From the NCBI GenBank assembly GCA_026745465.1, contig JACYXH010000473.1:8456859-8520858 (forward strand): 64,000 nt of DNA. Direction: 5' to 3'. Of the stretch, positions 63,881 to 64,000 are shown in pieces. The notes beneath the pieces were generated by a model. That model made no database searches, was not told the origin of the DNA, and was given only the letters and a program-made list of their open reading frames with translations. This DNA is from Lota lota. Taxonomy: Eukaryota; Chordata; Actinopteri; Gadiformes; Lotidae. Every line of letters begins with the position of its first letter. Position 1 is the first letter of the stretch. The translations under genes were made by a program, and so were the position numbers.

Positions 63881-64000
63881 CAAGGCAGAAATGATGGAAT
63901 GAAAGTGGTCAGAAAGGATCTGCCGGCCGTCTCAAAGTGAAGGAGACTGCATTACGACGGGTGCTGGGGGTAAGCAGCAAGACTTGACTTGCAGCAGGCA

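Overview
The window is eukaryotic and almost certainly from a ray-finned fish. Short phase-compatible exons with GT-AG borders encode vertebrate proteins: an ARHGEF12/LARG-type RhoGEF, the AKT C-terminus, a BTG3/BTG4-type factor, a subgroup-B thrombospondin and TMEM168. They are buried in fish-type mobile elements: a Tc1 element, hAT/GTF2IRD2-like pieces, an L2-like LINE, a Sushi-type chromodomain Ty3/gypsy element and a class-I endogenous retrovirus (ERV). Simple and tandem repeats are extremely dense, with (CA)n, (CT)n and (CTAT)n tracts and at least a dozen minisatellites. That density resembles what is reported for cod-like fishes, but species cannot be fixed from this sequence.

Layout. 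0.6-4.2 kb (+): 3' part of an arhgef12-like gene (end of DH, PH domain, a later exon), broken by a telomere-like repeat and a 67-bp minisatellite. 7.1-7.7 kb: 5' half of a Tc1 transposon. 8.1-23.8 kb (-): an unrecognised coiled-coil gene whose intron 1 carries a complete 10,978-bp ERV (12,314-23,291) and whose intron 2 carries a related solo LTR. 24-26.1 kb: hAT ends and large palindromes. 26.3-26.9 kb (+): last two akt2-like exons, separated by an intron made of four tandem copies of itself. 27.8-28.6 kb: LINE remnant. 29.3-31.9 kb (+): BTG gene with damaged exon 1 and a solo LTR. 32-36.3 kb: repeats. 36.4-38.1 kb (+): partial thrombospondin; 38.7 kb: orphan transmembrane exon. 41.4-45.4 kb: a possible 415-bp element with inverted ends, then degenerate minisatellites. 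46.7-47.3 kb: three tRNA-like sequences. 47.4-48.3 kb: hAT-derived pseudogene. 49.65-54.83 kb: Ty3/gypsy element. 57.3-61.0 kb (-): three tmem168 exons. The rest to 64 kb is tmem168 intron rich in microsatellites.

Most notable points. (1) The ERV has LTRs that look identical, a 5-bp target duplication, intact gag and pol joined by an in-frame UGA, an env split by a -1 shift, an eight-copy leader repeat, and a roughly 240-residue protease-RT linker with two H-x-T/S motifs reminiscent of 2H phosphoesterases. (2) In arhgef12, akt2 and thrombospondin, splice sites themselves have been duplicated. (3) Small indels in tmem168 and other genes, together with the ragged repeat arrays, suggest residual long-read error or gene decay, so frameshifts need care.
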